From the NCBI GenBank assembly GCA_030549495.1, contig JAUIRK010000894.1, positions 186,001 to 250,000 of the forward strand: a stretch of 64,000 nt of DNA. The letters run 5' to 3'. Source of the DNA: Nectonema munidae (taxonomy: Eukaryota; Nematomorpha; Nectonematoida; Nectonematidae). The translations under genes and the position numbers were made by a program. The notes under the pieces were generated by a model. It had not been told where the DNA came from and searched no databases. It saw nothing but the letters and a program-made list of their open reading frames with translations. Shown here piece by piece: positions 46,301-55,214 of the stretch. The first letter of the stretch is position 1; the number at the start of each line of letters is the position of its first letter.

Positions 46301-49300
46301 AGACTGTTTATGACCTTTCTGCAGCATCCCTCATTAAAAAATGTTGCGAAAATGCGAGCGTTGGTTCTGTCTAAGTTTATAATATGTCCCCTCAACTCGA
46401 TTAATCAAACGATATCTAATGTCTAGCAGAAGAATTTATTCTTGTAAATTCAACCCTGTTCGTTAAGCGCTTTCAAAATAATGTTTTCTTCATATATTTT
46501 TTAACTAGTGGCGTATGGGTTTCTGGAATTGTATATTTGATCAAAGATATATGTATATATATTTTAGGAAGCTTTAAGAGAGAAAGAAAATTTGATTCTT
46601 CGAAGCATAATTGAAGAAAATTTAGAGAAAAGGTAATGCAAACTTATCAATGATCCTTCTTTGTTGCATGTGTGCGTGAACTCTTGATGAACACTTTCAA
46701 GCATTTTCTTTTCCATAATTTTATCTCCTCCTTTTCCATTTGAATGCTTTTCCCCTCACTTAATTTACTTCTTTGAAAACGAATCGCCTGTTTTCCGTTT
46801 CTCGTGTCCCACTCGTCCTCAAAGGTTTAACACAGAGGCTATTTTTATTTCTTGTATAACGGATGAAGCATTCTACCTGAACAGGTTGATCTCTTTTAAA
46901 AGTTGAAGATATGGATGGAATCAATTTTATTTCAATGCTAAATAAAGGTTTCGACTCGCTTTCATTGATCGCTGTCATTTAGTATCGGCATTTATGAAGT
47001 GATTTTTATAACTTTAGAAATGTTTAAAAGAATTCTATTCACTCTTATTCAATTTCTTTCCTAGTTGGATACCACTCGAAATTCAATTACCATACCTCTT
47101 GCATTCGATCCCAAACAAGACTTTATTCCTAAATTTAGCGCACACATACTGAGTCTATTTTTCTATTTTTAGAGGCGAACACTTTAAACCGAATTGGAAG
47201 AATGTCCTATTTTTTCAAGTTATATTCCTACCATATACCATATATCTCTGGATTTCTTCCTTCCTATCTTGGCACTTAAAATTCACAATTCTGAGAAAGG
47301 TAAGGATTTTCTTAATTCCATAGTTTTTTACGTTTTCTCCATTTTTACAAGCTCATTTCGAACATGTAATCTTTCTCTTTGAAGACTAAAGTTTGGTATA
47401 GTGTTACCTCTCAAAAGTGCATGGTTTATAGAAAACACTTGTATTTGCTTTATCACACCAGGAAAAACCCTCATGGCATTTCATTTTAGAGGAACTGTTT
47501 TTACATTTACCACGTGTCGATTCGTTATGCCCATTTCTGAAGGCAGACGTAGTTTGTTTTGTCAGAGAGTACTTTCTTTTACAAAAACACCATGCACCAT
47601 ATTTGAAGTGGCGGTTTTTCAAGAATTAGCCTAATTGTTTTAATTTTAATTCTTGCTTTCTTTATTTAGATACTCTAAGTTAAAATTAGTTGTGTTAATC
47701 TTTAATGTGATTATTGGTGTTATTTAAATCACACCCACCATAGTTTTACTCTGAAAATGACACTTTATGGGGCTAAAAAACTGGTAAAAATTTGCATTTA
47801 ACCTTGAATAAACTTTTTTTCTAAAACCATCCTTTTTTGAAGTCATTTTCTATACTTAACTTAGCTTTAAGAATCCTGCATATTGAACTTCAGACTCCGA
47901 CACCAAAATTTTTTAAACTTATTATATACTTTTCCTTGAATAAAAAATTGATTAATACGACAGTAAGTGGAAAAGCACGTACACATATGAGAAATTTTTT
48001 ATCATATTTTTTCTTCATTTAGCCTAATGTGAAACCCAAATTAAACATTTTAAGTTAAATTTAAACAAAGTTATATATTTGAATATTTCCTTCACTTTGA
48101 AATATTTTTCCTCAACTTTTTTAATTCTTCCCAGAAGAAAATCTTTTTGGTCACCATTTAAATGTTTTATAATAGAAAAGTTAAAAATGGAATTATCTCT
48201 CATATTGAAATCCGACACAGTTTTATCCAAAACCAATGTGGTCCGAATAATCAATCATGACTGTACAATTTGAATATAGGGTAGTATCTAGGATTTCCTT
48301 TTAACTTTTTTTTGTTTGTAACTTTTCTTAATTATTATTATAACCGCTGTAAAAGCTATTTATTATTTTATATTCGATTTTTCTTCTATATATTTTCTAA
48401 AATAATAATATGTATATAATATATATATATTAGGGTGGCCGTTATTTTTTGACTTTTGTAAAAAAAGTTTCCCAACCCAAAATTTTGTTTCTTAAGTTCC
48501 ATGTGGTTGGCTAAGTCGATTCAAGCAACGTCATTCTATTTCATTTGGTGCAATTTCTGGTGAAATAAGTTCTGTAAACGAAGATATTGTATCTGGCTGG
48601 AAAAGAAAAGTTGTAGAAATTGTTAGTGGATACGATGAGTGTAATATTTTCAATATGGGTGAAACAGGTCCGAGTTCTCGATGTCTTCCTGACATCACCT
48701 TGCGGGTTGGTGGAAAGTCAAAATATCATTTGATGACAGTCTTTGTCGGTGTTATTCAATGCGGTGAATTTGAAAAGCTCGTTATAATAGGATATGCAAA
48801 AACCACGTTGCTTCAAAAATTTAGACATGCAAAGCTTAATCGCATGAGGAAACAGAAACAAAATTCTTCTTTTTTAGGCACCGTTCCTTCTCATCCTAAA
48901 GATCAAGATTTATGCAATGTTAAACTTGTATTCATTCCGTCTAATTCGACTTCTGCATTACAACCTCTAGTTCAAGGCATGCTACAATGTATCAAAGGAA
49001 ACTACAGAAAAAAGTTACTTGGGCATGTTATGTTGAAATTTGTCTGCCACTTGTGTATCAGAAATAAGCGAGTCTGTTAATATTCTTCAGGCCATCTAGT
49101 GGGTTATGGAAACTTTGTTGAACTGTTAACAAGTGTTTTTGTCAAACATTGATTTATAACATTAGATCCACCATGCAATAATGAAGAAGATGATACCTCG
49201 TTTTTGCAAGAATTGATAGATCAAACAACAAAAAAGTTTCAAGTAGAAGATCCCATGACAGCTGATAATAATTATCGAGTAACAGATGGAAATTTGCCTA

Positions 49301-50465
49301 CATCAAAAAATCTCTCAAAAGGTTGGGAAGAAAGACTTTAACCTCTTCATCTTCAAACATGTTTTTCTGGACAAGAATCAATAGAAGATAGTGAAAAACA
49401 GTTAAATGATGGAAACAAAGAAACGTGTTGTAGCTCGAAAGAAGCTCTATAATACTTCACAGGACGCATAAAAAGTATTGTTTGGATATTGAATTGACAG
49501 ATGTTTGGTTGGCCTTTGCAAAAGCGGAAACACTTTTACAGGAAAGATATTTTCATATTCAGCATAAAAAACAAACCAGAATAGATTCGTTTTTTTCACA
49601 CAAAATTTCCTTTTTATTCAATAAATTTTCATGAATACAATATTTGTGTTGCTTTTGTTTTTATACTAATCACATCAGATTTATAATATGATTTATCTAT
49701 CTTTAAACTCACTAATAAGACCATAAAAATAAAATCCTAAATGTGGTCTAACTCATTATCAGCCAGTGTCCTATAAATGGGACGTAATTTAAACCTAACA
49801 AAACAAATTAATTATTCACTTTTTTTGTTTTAATCTTTTGCATGTTAAATGCCTACGAAACCTTTTATCTATGTTCAAAAAAATTTCTTGATAATTTTTG
49901 GTTTGCATCTATAAATTTTATATAAATTTGGGAAAAACAGTGAAAAAAAGAAAGACTAACTTTTTTAAAAATAATAATAGCTCAAAGACATATAAAAAAA
50001 TTTTATACTTTAAATTTGTTTTTAAATGATGCAAAAGTGTTTTTGTTTTGATTCATTATTTCCACGTGTGTCCTTACTTCTTTTTGTGAAGTAGAAATAA
50101 AAGAAAATAAATTTAGCAAATTTTTATTCTTCCATTGTTCAACTAGGAGTACGAGTTGAAAGACAAACTCAATCTCATTAAATCACATATGAAGTTAAAT
50201 GAGAAGCAGTTCAATTGTTTCTCCGATGAAGAAGTTGAGCATTTTCTCGCTCGAAAGCTGTGGATCAAATCCAAATACAAGGTTACTTTCTCCTCTATTA
50301 TTCAATTCGCAACTTATGCATGCAATCTTTCGCTCGTTCCAGGCCTATCTCTTGGAGAAGGAAGAAAGTGTGCAGGAGAGACTCGTACAAAGTGGGAGGT
50401 ATAAAAGATATCAAAGAATGATGAAAAGAGGAGGACCTCCCAGACTCACCTTCGCCGAAGACTGA
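28275..50465 (+). CDS. DNAJC25: DNAJC25-type ER-membrane J-domain protein, complete spliced gene
   Basis: Eleven coding exons: 28275-28371, 28428-28456, 28509-28574, 32657-32710, 40451-40505, 42479-42585, 44709-44861, 46568-46632, 47173-47299, 50147-50281, 50343-50465. All are GT..AG and every phase agrees; the sum is 336 codons plus stop (human DNAJC25 is about 360). Signal peptide at residues 1-22, then LYCHPKNCYDILGV opening the J domain (about 31-97) with HPD at 57-59 (KYHPDKH) and NAYAILKDDE closing it. First membrane segment about 123-140 (YVFLFIVTTISIFQ), second about 220-241 (VLFFQVIFLPYTIYLWISSF), basic C-terminus ending GGPPRLTFAED, the family signature (GPGRLTFVDD in vertebrates). 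Family role: ER J-protein that stimulates Hsp70 ATPase. Long introns are filled with mobile elements. Confidence 0.95.
28428..28456 (+). CDS. DNAJC25: DNAJC25 exon 2 (29-bp microexon)
   Basis: Acceptor TTTTTATCAG, donor CAAAA|GTATAT. It encodes ILGVERDSSK, joining CYD to TEIIKKYKQLS exactly as J domains require. Confidence 0.9.
28509..28574 (+). CDS. DNAJC25: DNAJC25 exon 3 (HPD motif)
   Basis: 22 codons, TEIIKKYKQLSIKYHPDKHL plus DE, with the Hsp70-stimulating HPD. Donor GAA|GTAAGA, phase 0. Confidence 0.95.
28800..29100. other. DNAJC25 intron 3, no element recognised in this part
   Basis: A minus-strand frame at 28866-29057 has no known motif and is not called. Confidence 0.4.
29104..29720 (+). 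mobile_element. Decayed hAT copy, related to the one at 1-830
   Basis: The left end CAGTGGTTCTCAAACTGAAG is hAT-like. 29440-29600 encodes FKRQSERFHKFRFDNIGMFL, closely matching the minus-strand segment at 640-780. The frame is broken and the transposase core is missing. It lies in DNAJC25 intron 3. Confidence 0.7.
30600..31545 (+). mobile_element. hAT transposon remnant with dimerisation domain
   Basis: 31243-31425 encodes YPTLQNCLVLTLEVERSFSK and LKKLLENDRILNQKMS, the hAT C-terminal dimerisation block. It is preceded by decayed sequence with an NTSVSIGTKLTNWLQAA-type piece near 30900. Candidate inverted ends CAGAGCGAGTAAAAGTCAA (about 30599) and TTGACCCAAAA.../TTTTTCCTCGCCCTTC (to about 31543). 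In DNAJC25 intron 3, another hAT family than the copy at 29104. Confidence 0.7.
31546..32656. other. DNAJC25 intron 3, remainder
   Basis: AT-rich. A G-run at about 32347-32358 is followed by GCGTACGGCGGTTCCGCCCC, a GC-rich island able to fold back. No gene. Confidence 0.5.
32657..32710 (+). CDS. DNAJC25: DNAJC25 exon 4
   Basis: Acceptor ATTTTTTAG, donor GCG|GTAAGA; 18 codons EKKKVNEAIFQEIGNAYA, J-domain helix III. Confidence 0.93.
32711..35640. other. DNAJC25 intron 4, first part
   Basis: Very AT-rich. It holds a repeat shared with 41.3 kb (33410-33585), an ACTAACTA-type low-complexity stretch at 34700-34775 and an A/C-rich, G-poor part at 35100-35350. No exon recognised. Confidence 0.5.
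33410..33585 (+). repeat. Dispersed repeat, copy 1 (partner at 41284-41405)
   Basis: It shares CATAATTGCTATTCTAAGCA with the second copy, and further on GATAAAGT.AAAATT.AAAAATT and CTTTCCGGTATATAG.AAAAAA. Confidence 0.7.
35647..35777. mobile_element. piggyBac-type MITE copy 3, in DNAJC25 intron 4
   Basis: 131-bp copy in the opposite orientation to the copies at 5266 and 11663, flanked by TTAA (35643-35646, 35778-35781). The ends are intact. Confidence 0.88.
35782..37090. other. DNAJC25 intron 4, middle part
   Basis: No element or exon recognised; short frames only. Confidence 0.4.
37100..38100 (-). mobile_element. Fossil reverse transcriptase-RNase H element, family uncertain
   Basis: The minus strand carries, in order, a reverse transcriptase palm segment with a YIDDIL box (about 37950), a thumb-like segment, and an RNase H-like segment with a FSDATP motif (about 37500) and an ITELLALLLALA motif. 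This order without a visible integrase fits DIRS-like or pararetrovirus-like elements better than LINEs. It is broken at several places and truncated at both ends, and looks old. No terminal repeats were seen. It is GC-richer than its surroundings. Confidence 0.65.
38101..40450. other. DNAJC25 intron 4, last part
   Basis: AT-rich. A 55-codon frame at about 39619-39786 contains SPSDFVDFLSEYLLYESIKM, which resembles the N-terminal piggyBac transposase pattern P..F...F...LL..I...TN.Y, so it may be a small piggyBac scrap. A frame at 38757-39011 has no known motif. Confidence 0.4.
40451..40505 (+). CDS. DNAJC25: DNAJC25 exon 5
   Basis: Acceptor TATACTTAG, donor CCCTG|GTAAGG. It encodes ILKDDEVREEYNFALDNP, matching the vertebrate ILKDEETRTDYDYMLDNP. 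Confidence 0.95.
40730..41660. repeat. Repeat-rich intron 5 segment with GATTCT-type motifs
   Basis: GATTCTGATT-type units at 40738-40890 and an end ATCGAGCCCAACTCTAAAC near 41640-41660. That end is the inverse of TTAGAGTTGGGTATGATTAT at 63333, suggesting a dispersed TIR repeat. Inside, 41195-41525 may be a separate hAT-like MITE (CAGAGGTGTATCGG...CTTCCAGCGCTA), including the repeat shared with 33.4 kb (41284-41405). Confidence 0.4.
41800..41872. repeat. piggyBac-like terminus ending in TTAA
   Basis: GATGTCCACAAGTGTCCTCA followed by AAGGG and TTAA (41873-41876). Related ends occur near 46140-46173 and 46800-46830. The other end was not located. Confidence 0.5.
42190..42285. repeat. Inverted repeat enclosing a 3-unit tandem repeat
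   Basis: TATACCATTTTTACTTA and its inverse TAAGTAAAAATGGTATA flank about 60 bp holding three copies of an AATTGTCTTTTTT unit. Confidence 0.8.
42479..42585 (+). CDS. DNAJC25: DNAJC25 exon 6 (first membrane segment)
   Basis: Acceptor TTTTTTTAG, donor TTTCAA|GTAAGC. It encodes FFATNMYNYYRRRYTQNIDG and the hydrophobic YVFLFIVTTISIFQ, matching the vertebrate YYRHYYHYYKRR region. Confidence 0.95.
42586..43395. other. DNAJC25 intron 6, part
   Basis: AT-rich, nothing recognised. Confidence 0.5.
43416..43538 (-). mobile_element. LINE 3' end, copy 2 (123 bp)
   Basis: Minus strand D-A-E-M-K-G-R-W-R-R-R-C-K, same family as copy 1 at 6764 (shared RWRRRC motif and GTCGACC stretch), with a GATGATGATG tail. 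Perfect 12-bp target duplication ACAGGGATGCAT (43404-43415 and 43539-43550). Confidence 0.85.
43630..43790 (-). repeat. Dispersed repeat with (CTAACA)-type array, copy 2
   Basis: Inverse of the repeat at 14745-14905: TTTGTGTCAAGGATGTCAAA on the minus strand and an ATTGCGCTAAAACTAACC stretch. Confidence 0.6.
43831..44547. mobile_element. hAT-type non-autonomous element, 717 bp
   Basis: Ends CAGGGATGTCCAACTG and CATGTTGGACACCCCTG are inverted repeats, the widespread hAT end CAGGGGTGTCCAAC, with GGGCCGCATG next to the right end. The interior is AT-rich without a transposase. No clear 8-bp duplication. It ends 160 bp before DNAJC25 exon 7. Confidence 0.75.
44709..44861 (+). CDS. DNAJC25: DNAJC25 exon 7
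   Basis: Acceptor CGTTTTAAG, donor TCGAAA|GTAAAA; 51 codons, including HLDTIKSLSEIPKFRLLAKE and IAIKDGLLS, matching the vertebrate [22 protein letters not shown]. Confidence 0.93.
44862..46567. other. DNAJC25 intron 7
   Basis: AT-rich. A piggyBac-like end fragment at about 46120-46173 (CACTCGTGTCCCACTCC, then TCAAAGG) is the only recognisable piece. Confidence 0.5.
46568..46632 (+). CDS. DNAJC25: DNAJC25 exon 8
   Basis: Acceptor TATTTTAG, donor AAAAG|GTAATG. It encodes EALREKENLILRSIIEENLE plus K, the acidic/basic helix before the second membrane segment. Confidence 0.9.
47173..47299 (+). CDS. DNAJC25: DNAJC25 exon 9 (second membrane segment)
   Basis: Acceptor ATTTTTAG, donor AGAAAG|GTAAGG. 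It encodes GEHFKPNWKNVLFFQVIFLP and YTIYLWISSFLSWHLKF, matching GGYQKP...LLLFQIILAPFHL in vertebrates. Confidence 0.93.
47300..48430. other. DNAJC25 intron 9, first part
   Basis: No element recognised; short frames at 47401-47634 and 48024-48254 lack motifs. (AT)n run near 48415-48431. Confidence 0.4.
48505..49625 (+). mobile_element. Decayed Tigger transposon in DNAJC25 intron 9
   Basis: One frame from 48505 to 49080 (192 codons) reads GWLSRFKQRHSISFGAISGE ... NIFNMGETG ... RCLPDITLRVGG, then FIPSNSTSALQPL, the Tigger DDE core. The first catalytic Asp of N.DETG is Gly here, so it could not be active. After 49080 the frame is broken, but VWLAFAKAETLLQERY and a final KKQTRIDSFF motif near 49500-49600 mark the usual C-terminus. 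The N-terminal DNA-binding part is missing. A different Tigger lineage from the copies at 4893 and 8951. Confidence 0.87.
49626..50146. other. DNAJC25 intron 9, last part
   Basis: AT-rich, no feature. Confidence 0.5.
50147..50281 (+). CDS. DNAJC25: DNAJC25 exon 10
   Basis: Acceptor TTCAACTAG, donor TACAAG|GTTACT. It encodes EYELKDKLNLIKSHMKLNEK, QFNCFSDEEVEHFL and ARKLWIKSKYK, matching [20 protein letters not shown] and LKRELWIKENY of the family. Confidence 0.95.
50343..50465 (+). CDS. DNAJC25: DNAJC25 exon 11 (stop)
   Basis: Acceptor CTCGTTCCAG. It encodes AYLLEKEESVQERLVQSGRY then KRYQRMMKRGGPPRLTFAED and TGA at 50463-50465, the family C-terminus. The intron before it is only 61 bp. Confidence 0.96.
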   Translation, partial: AYLLEKEESVQERLVQSGRYKRYQRMMKRGGPPRLTFAED

Positions 50466-50524
50466 TATTCATAATATATACACACACACACACACATCGT
50501 TTTTATTTCATATATCCTTCGTAC

Positions 50525-50530
50525 AATAAA
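50525..50530 (+). promoter_or_regulatory. Polyadenylation signal of DNAJC25
   Basis: AATAAA 60 bp after the stop codon, following a short (CA)n run at 50481-50497. First such hexamer in the 3' flank. Confidence 0.7.
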
Positions 50531-50539
50531 TCTAAATTT

Positions 50540-52361
50540 TATCACAACGTGGTTAAACTATTATTTTGTGACTAAATCACAATGCTCTATTTGTTATAAT
50601 ATTTTTGATTTTGTTTATTATTATTTTTTTTATTATTGCGCGATTTTAGTTATTATTTGTGAATGCAAGATAAATCCGTTGAAACTTTGTCTCCTTCTTC
50701 ACATACATATATAACTTCTACAAATGTGTTTACTATTTGGTTTCTCTGTTACCTGGACTTATCTGACGTGATTTCCATTTTTCTTCGACATCTAATGCCA
50801 TCCATCAAATCCTTTCTTTATCATCACGTGGTTAGCCTACCATTTTCATATCTCTATCCACAAATGATACAGCGTGGGGTTTAACGGCCATTTGATTTAA
50901 ATGAAAATTTTTCCGAATATTAGGACTTGTTATCAGGGTAATCTATTTTTTACCTAAAAATTCCCATTTTTGACTTTATAATCAAAAATTGTTGATTTGG
51001 AAAATTTTCTTCCATTGTATAAAACGATCTTTTCTATGTTTATTATAAAAATATAATAGGAGCTCCCCCCTGCTTAATTTGCATTTTATAAATATATCAT
51101 ATTTGCGGTCCGCAAGCCAAGTTTCTGAATGGCGAAAACAAAACAATTAAATGATTATTTAGCAATTGAGATCCAAGTATTGAATAATAATAAACTAAAG
51201 TAACAGATGATGAGATTAATCAAAATGATTGAAAACATTCTTTAAATAGTAGGTAGACATCGATGCAAACTGTCTGATAAAGCAAATACATAGGTTATTA
51301 ATTTTTACTTGAAAAACTTAGAGATTGATAAAATATGATGCATTTGACTTTTGTATATGCATTGCCAAATTAATCCAAAATTAATGTCATTCGTACAAGT
51401 AAGTACCTCATTACTATTTTTAATACCAATACAAATTGAATTTCTTTGTTTGAACTTTGTCAAGATTTTTCAGTTCGCTAAAGTAAAACAAAGTATAGCA
51501 AATTAATTAGACATAATACGCTTAACCACAGGCCTTGCTGTAATGGAGCATGATATTTTTCTTATTTTTTCAGGCACTAGACAAATTATTTTCAGTAAAA
51601 ATGTATTTCTATGAGAAACTCTATCTCCGTAAAAATTATTTTGGCCATGTCCTCGAAAATGAGAGCCATCTTTCGAATCCGAGCTACAATTTACAAACCT
51701 TTTGAAAAATCAAATAAAATTTGATTCATTATACACTAATATGCTCTATAATTCAGAGAGAAATTATGGATGCGGGTGAATGGCCCCATATGGCTTCAAT
51801 TTTCTCTGAATCCCCGATTGGTGTGAGTAAGTCCTTATCTGGAAATTTTAATTCTAATTCCTTTTTCATAAATTTTGTGCAAATTTGAAATAATAAAATC
51901 AATCCATTGATTAAAGGCACTAACCTAGCCAAGAATTTTGAACTAGGATACAACAATTTTTTCAGAGATAAGGGCAAATATTTTGCCTAGCACATAACTA
52001 GTGTATAAGAAACTTTTTCTTGAGGTCCAGAAATTATTCTCTATATTTTAAAGCTTTAAAGTTTTATTTCTACTGAAAGAGTTATATTAACGTAATAGAA
52101 TAGAAAATCTTTGCCAAATATAGTTTAAACAATCAAAACGTTATATTACAGAATTCAATTTATAGGACATTTTTGTTCAGAGATGTTCTCTTTATTTGAT
52201 GCTTAAGTTTTTTTATTATCAATAGTGCTTTTAATGGCTGGTAATGTTTTTACAGTCTCCTTCAAATTTTTGTCTAAAACTTATAAGTAGGTAAATGATT
52301 AAATTACAAAAAGTTATGCATCTTTTGATATTGTGTATAGTGCTAAATTCTAGGCTTTCTT
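50540..52361. other. Intergenic, no gene recognised
   Basis: AT-rich. A minus-strand frame at 51753-51977 has no known motif. Confidence 0.5.
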
Positions 52362-52365
52362 TTAA

Positions 52366-53831
52366 CCCTAGTGCCCTTCTTAGGTCCATTTGGACACACA
52401 AAAAATTTTTAATGGAATTTTTTAAAAACTTTTTTTGAACGTTTAAACTTTTGCTATTTGTTATATTTGCATATTTAACACAACTTAATAAATATCAATG
52501 CTAAAAAATTGACAAATCAACGGTCAGTTACTTTGTTCATTTGTTAGTTAGTTAGTTTGTTTGTTTGTTAGTTATTTTGATATTTTACAATATTTATTAA
52601 AAATATTGTTTACTTTTTAAAAATCAATAGGTTACTTTACATACCCCAGGGTTGGACACCAACAGGTTACTCTGTTTCTAGAATTTTTGATATTTTGTCT
52701 TCTTTCATTCTTTTTTTCCAGTAAAAATGTAAATATTATTTTAAAAAGTTCAAAGTTAAAGGAAAAATGGATAGGTCTTGATGAAACGGAGTTAAAAGCT
52801 TATTTTGGTGTTTTAATACTTGCTGGAGTTTTTCGTTCAAAAAACGAACCAACAAAGAATCTTTGGCATCCAGAAAACGCTTCCATAAGAAAAGGGATAG
52901 ACAAATTTGCTCTTTTCAGAGATGTTTGTGAAGAATGGGCTACAATTTCAAAAAAAATTGTTCAATCCAAATTTTTTCGGACAATTGATGAACATTTGAG
53001 GGGTTACAAAAGTAGCATTTAGGCAATATATGCCTAATAAACCAAAAAAGGGCGGAATAAAATTTTGGATTCTTTGTGATAATGAAACACATTGTGTTTG
53101 GAAAATTTCACCAATCTTGGAAAACAACCTAATTCATAAACCGAAAAATATTGCGGAAAATGTGTTTTGTTGTGTTAGATTTGTGCAAAGGATTGAAAGG
53201 ACATAACATTACATATGATAACTTTTTTTCATCATTCGCACTTAGTGAAAAACTTCTTTCTAAGCATACAATTTCAACACGAAGAAAAACAAAACAAAAC
53301 TTCACTACCTATAAATTTTGCTTTTTATATATAATTTTACTATTGTTTCTTATGCTTCAAAAAAGAATAAATGTTTTGTTTTGCAGAGCACATATCTTAG
53401 CAATTCAAAAGTATGTTTTGTATACCAAAATTAACTCTAATTGGATGGAAAACTGTAAATACAAAGGAAGATTAATTTTGGTAGAACTTGGCAAAAGCCT
53501 TTCAATGATGATAGAAACACCGTCAACATTACCGCAAAATATTAGATCTCAGAATATTGTAAAACATTGCTAATAAAACGCAAAACAAAAAAGAAAACGG
53601 ACGATGTTTTTTATGTTCAAATGATAACAAATTTGATACTTTTTGTGCAAAATATACAAATGTAAATAATAATTTTTTTTCTTCATTTTGTTCTCTTTTA
53701 AATGCTTTTTCAATTCATACTATAAAGAATATTATTTTTTTTTATTTGAGCTATATTTTAACCGCGTTATTTACAATGGGTTCATTTGGACCCAAAAAGT
53801 ATATTTATTAATTTTTTTGAGGGCACAAGGG
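52366..53831 (+). mobile_element. piggyBac transposon with intact ends, decayed transposase
   Basis: Ends CCCTAGTGCCCT and AGGGCACAAGGG are inverted and flanked by TTAA (52362-52365, 53832-53835). Reading right: LDETELKAYFGVLILAGVFR (about 52777), then FRTIDEHLRG, then FRQYMPNKPKKGGIKFWILC (53020 on), YDNFFSSFALSEKLLSKHT (53215 on), ELGKSL, and a Cys-rich end CFLCSNDNKFDTFC (53600 on). These are piggyBac transposase motifs in family order. The middle block between ASIRKG and the DEH motif is shortened, one frame change lies near 53010, another near 53190, and the first ORF lacks its normal start. At 1.47 kb it is shorter than active copies (over 2 kb). Confidence 0.88.
52505..52590. repeat. 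GTTA-rich low-complexity repeat, copy 1
   Basis: ATCAACGGTCAGTTACTTTG then TTCATTTGTTAGTTAG and TTTG units. A near copy lies at 55775-55845. This one lies inside the piggyBac element. Confidence 0.7.
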
Positions 53832-54114
53832 TTAAGAAAGGTTTCCTTCAACCAATTAGATTCTGCTGCACTAATTTTAGTACAATAAATGTATTCTAGA
53901 TTATCTTCTAAAACTTCATTATTTTTGTCTGCGTTTCTTGAGATCTAGTGAGTTTTATTTTCATTGACTTTATTTTGCATTTCTTGTATTTTTTTCTTCA
54001 AACAACTCCCTTATCATGTTTTCATTGAGTATCGAGTTTTTGTTCTCTTCCTTCTGCCTACATTTGCACTTGATATGTGTGTGTCTAGGGGACCAATGAA
54101 GAAGTTTGATTTTT

Positions 54115-54252
54115 TGGGGCGTGAGTAAGGTTGGCAAGATACTAGACTTCAATACCACAAAGTCTGGGGTTCGATCCTGCATCAAAGCCTTCTTAGCTCA
54201 TAGTTCGACAAAAACGGTGAAGTTGCCCTGTCGAAGAAAACACTCCAAGGTA
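54115..54252 (+). mobile_element. tRNA-derived SINE, plus-strand copy
   Basis: GGGGCGTGAGTAAGGTTGGC start, A-box-like TGAGTAAGGTTGG, B box GGGGTTCGATCCT (54167-54179), then CTCATAGTTCGACAAAAACG and a CACTCCAAGGTA end, all matching the copy at 19806-19957 in reverse orientation. Confidence 0.8.
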
Positions 54253-54639
54253 GCTTTAACTTTGCTGTCATTTTCGAAAATTTATTATTTCATAAAATTA
54301 CTAATATTTTTAGGCCCTAAATTTTGAAAATAAAAAAAAAAAGTTTCGCTCCTTCCAAAATTTTGAGGTGTAGTCGTGTTTTTTTTGTTTTTGAAAAAAG
54401 AATTTATTAGAAAATGATACTAGCTTAAAATTATTAAAAAACAATTTATTATAAAACTTAAATAAAATGTTCATCTGTGAATCTAAAAAATGTAATATAT
54501 GAGTGTAACCTGTTCTTATATACTGTACCACTTTTATGCAGTAGTGCTTTAATTTTGAAAAAAAGATGAAATCAATGATACGATATCCTACTATTTCTTT
54601 CATTTATTATTGTACACATGGTGTTGAAATACTTGCTCA

Positions 54640-55030
54640 TCCGATCTAAAATATTCTTAGTAAATTCAACCCCTTCCTGCTATTCTTCCTCATCATCCAT
54701 GTTTTTCAATATTTGCCTAATCTGTACCATTCAGTCCCTTGTCTGCACTTGTGGCTTTGATGGTCGAATACTATCGACAACATTTCACATCCGTAAGGGG
54801 TTTCACTACATTATTGCTCTTAGAAGCCTTCTGGAATGAAGTGAATAACTTGGTCAACGCATCCATTTGGGTATGAAAGCAGTTCCTTCCCGATTCTTCT
54901 TTTTCGTCTCTGATCACATAAATAACGCTTTGAGCTAGAACAAAGCCATCATGCATTTCTCTCAAATTAGGATTTATAGCTATCATGAGCTTGATAAATT
55001 CAATAAATTTACCAAAGTTCGGTGAATCAA
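54640..55030 (-). pseudogene. Coding-like fragment of unknown origin
   Basis: Minus strand 54790-55020 is open: FGKFIEFIKLMIAINPNLRE, then MHDGFVLAQSVIYVIRDEKE and MDALTKLFTSFQKASKS. A second, acidic piece (GLNGTD, NIEKHG) follows in another frame. It may be a transposase remnant (the GKFIEF.KL pattern is loosely hAT-like) or a host exon. Not identified. Confidence 0.4.
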
Positions 55031-55214
55031 CAGTTTCATAGTTTCAATAGGACATTTCAAATTCCGAAAATTTTCCAATTGTCACAGTTTTTGACGAAAA
55101 TAGTCCGTCTAACAGGATCTAAAATTGAATATATAGAACAAGTTAGGAAAAAAAATTTTTTTTTTAGACTTTCCCATTAGGGCACGGAGAGACTGTGATC
55201 ACTAGTCAGTCATC

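Noticed and set aside
47401-47634. Overlapping open frames on both strands in DNAJC25 intron 9
   Set aside because: No motifs, and the exon chain is already complete in phase without them.
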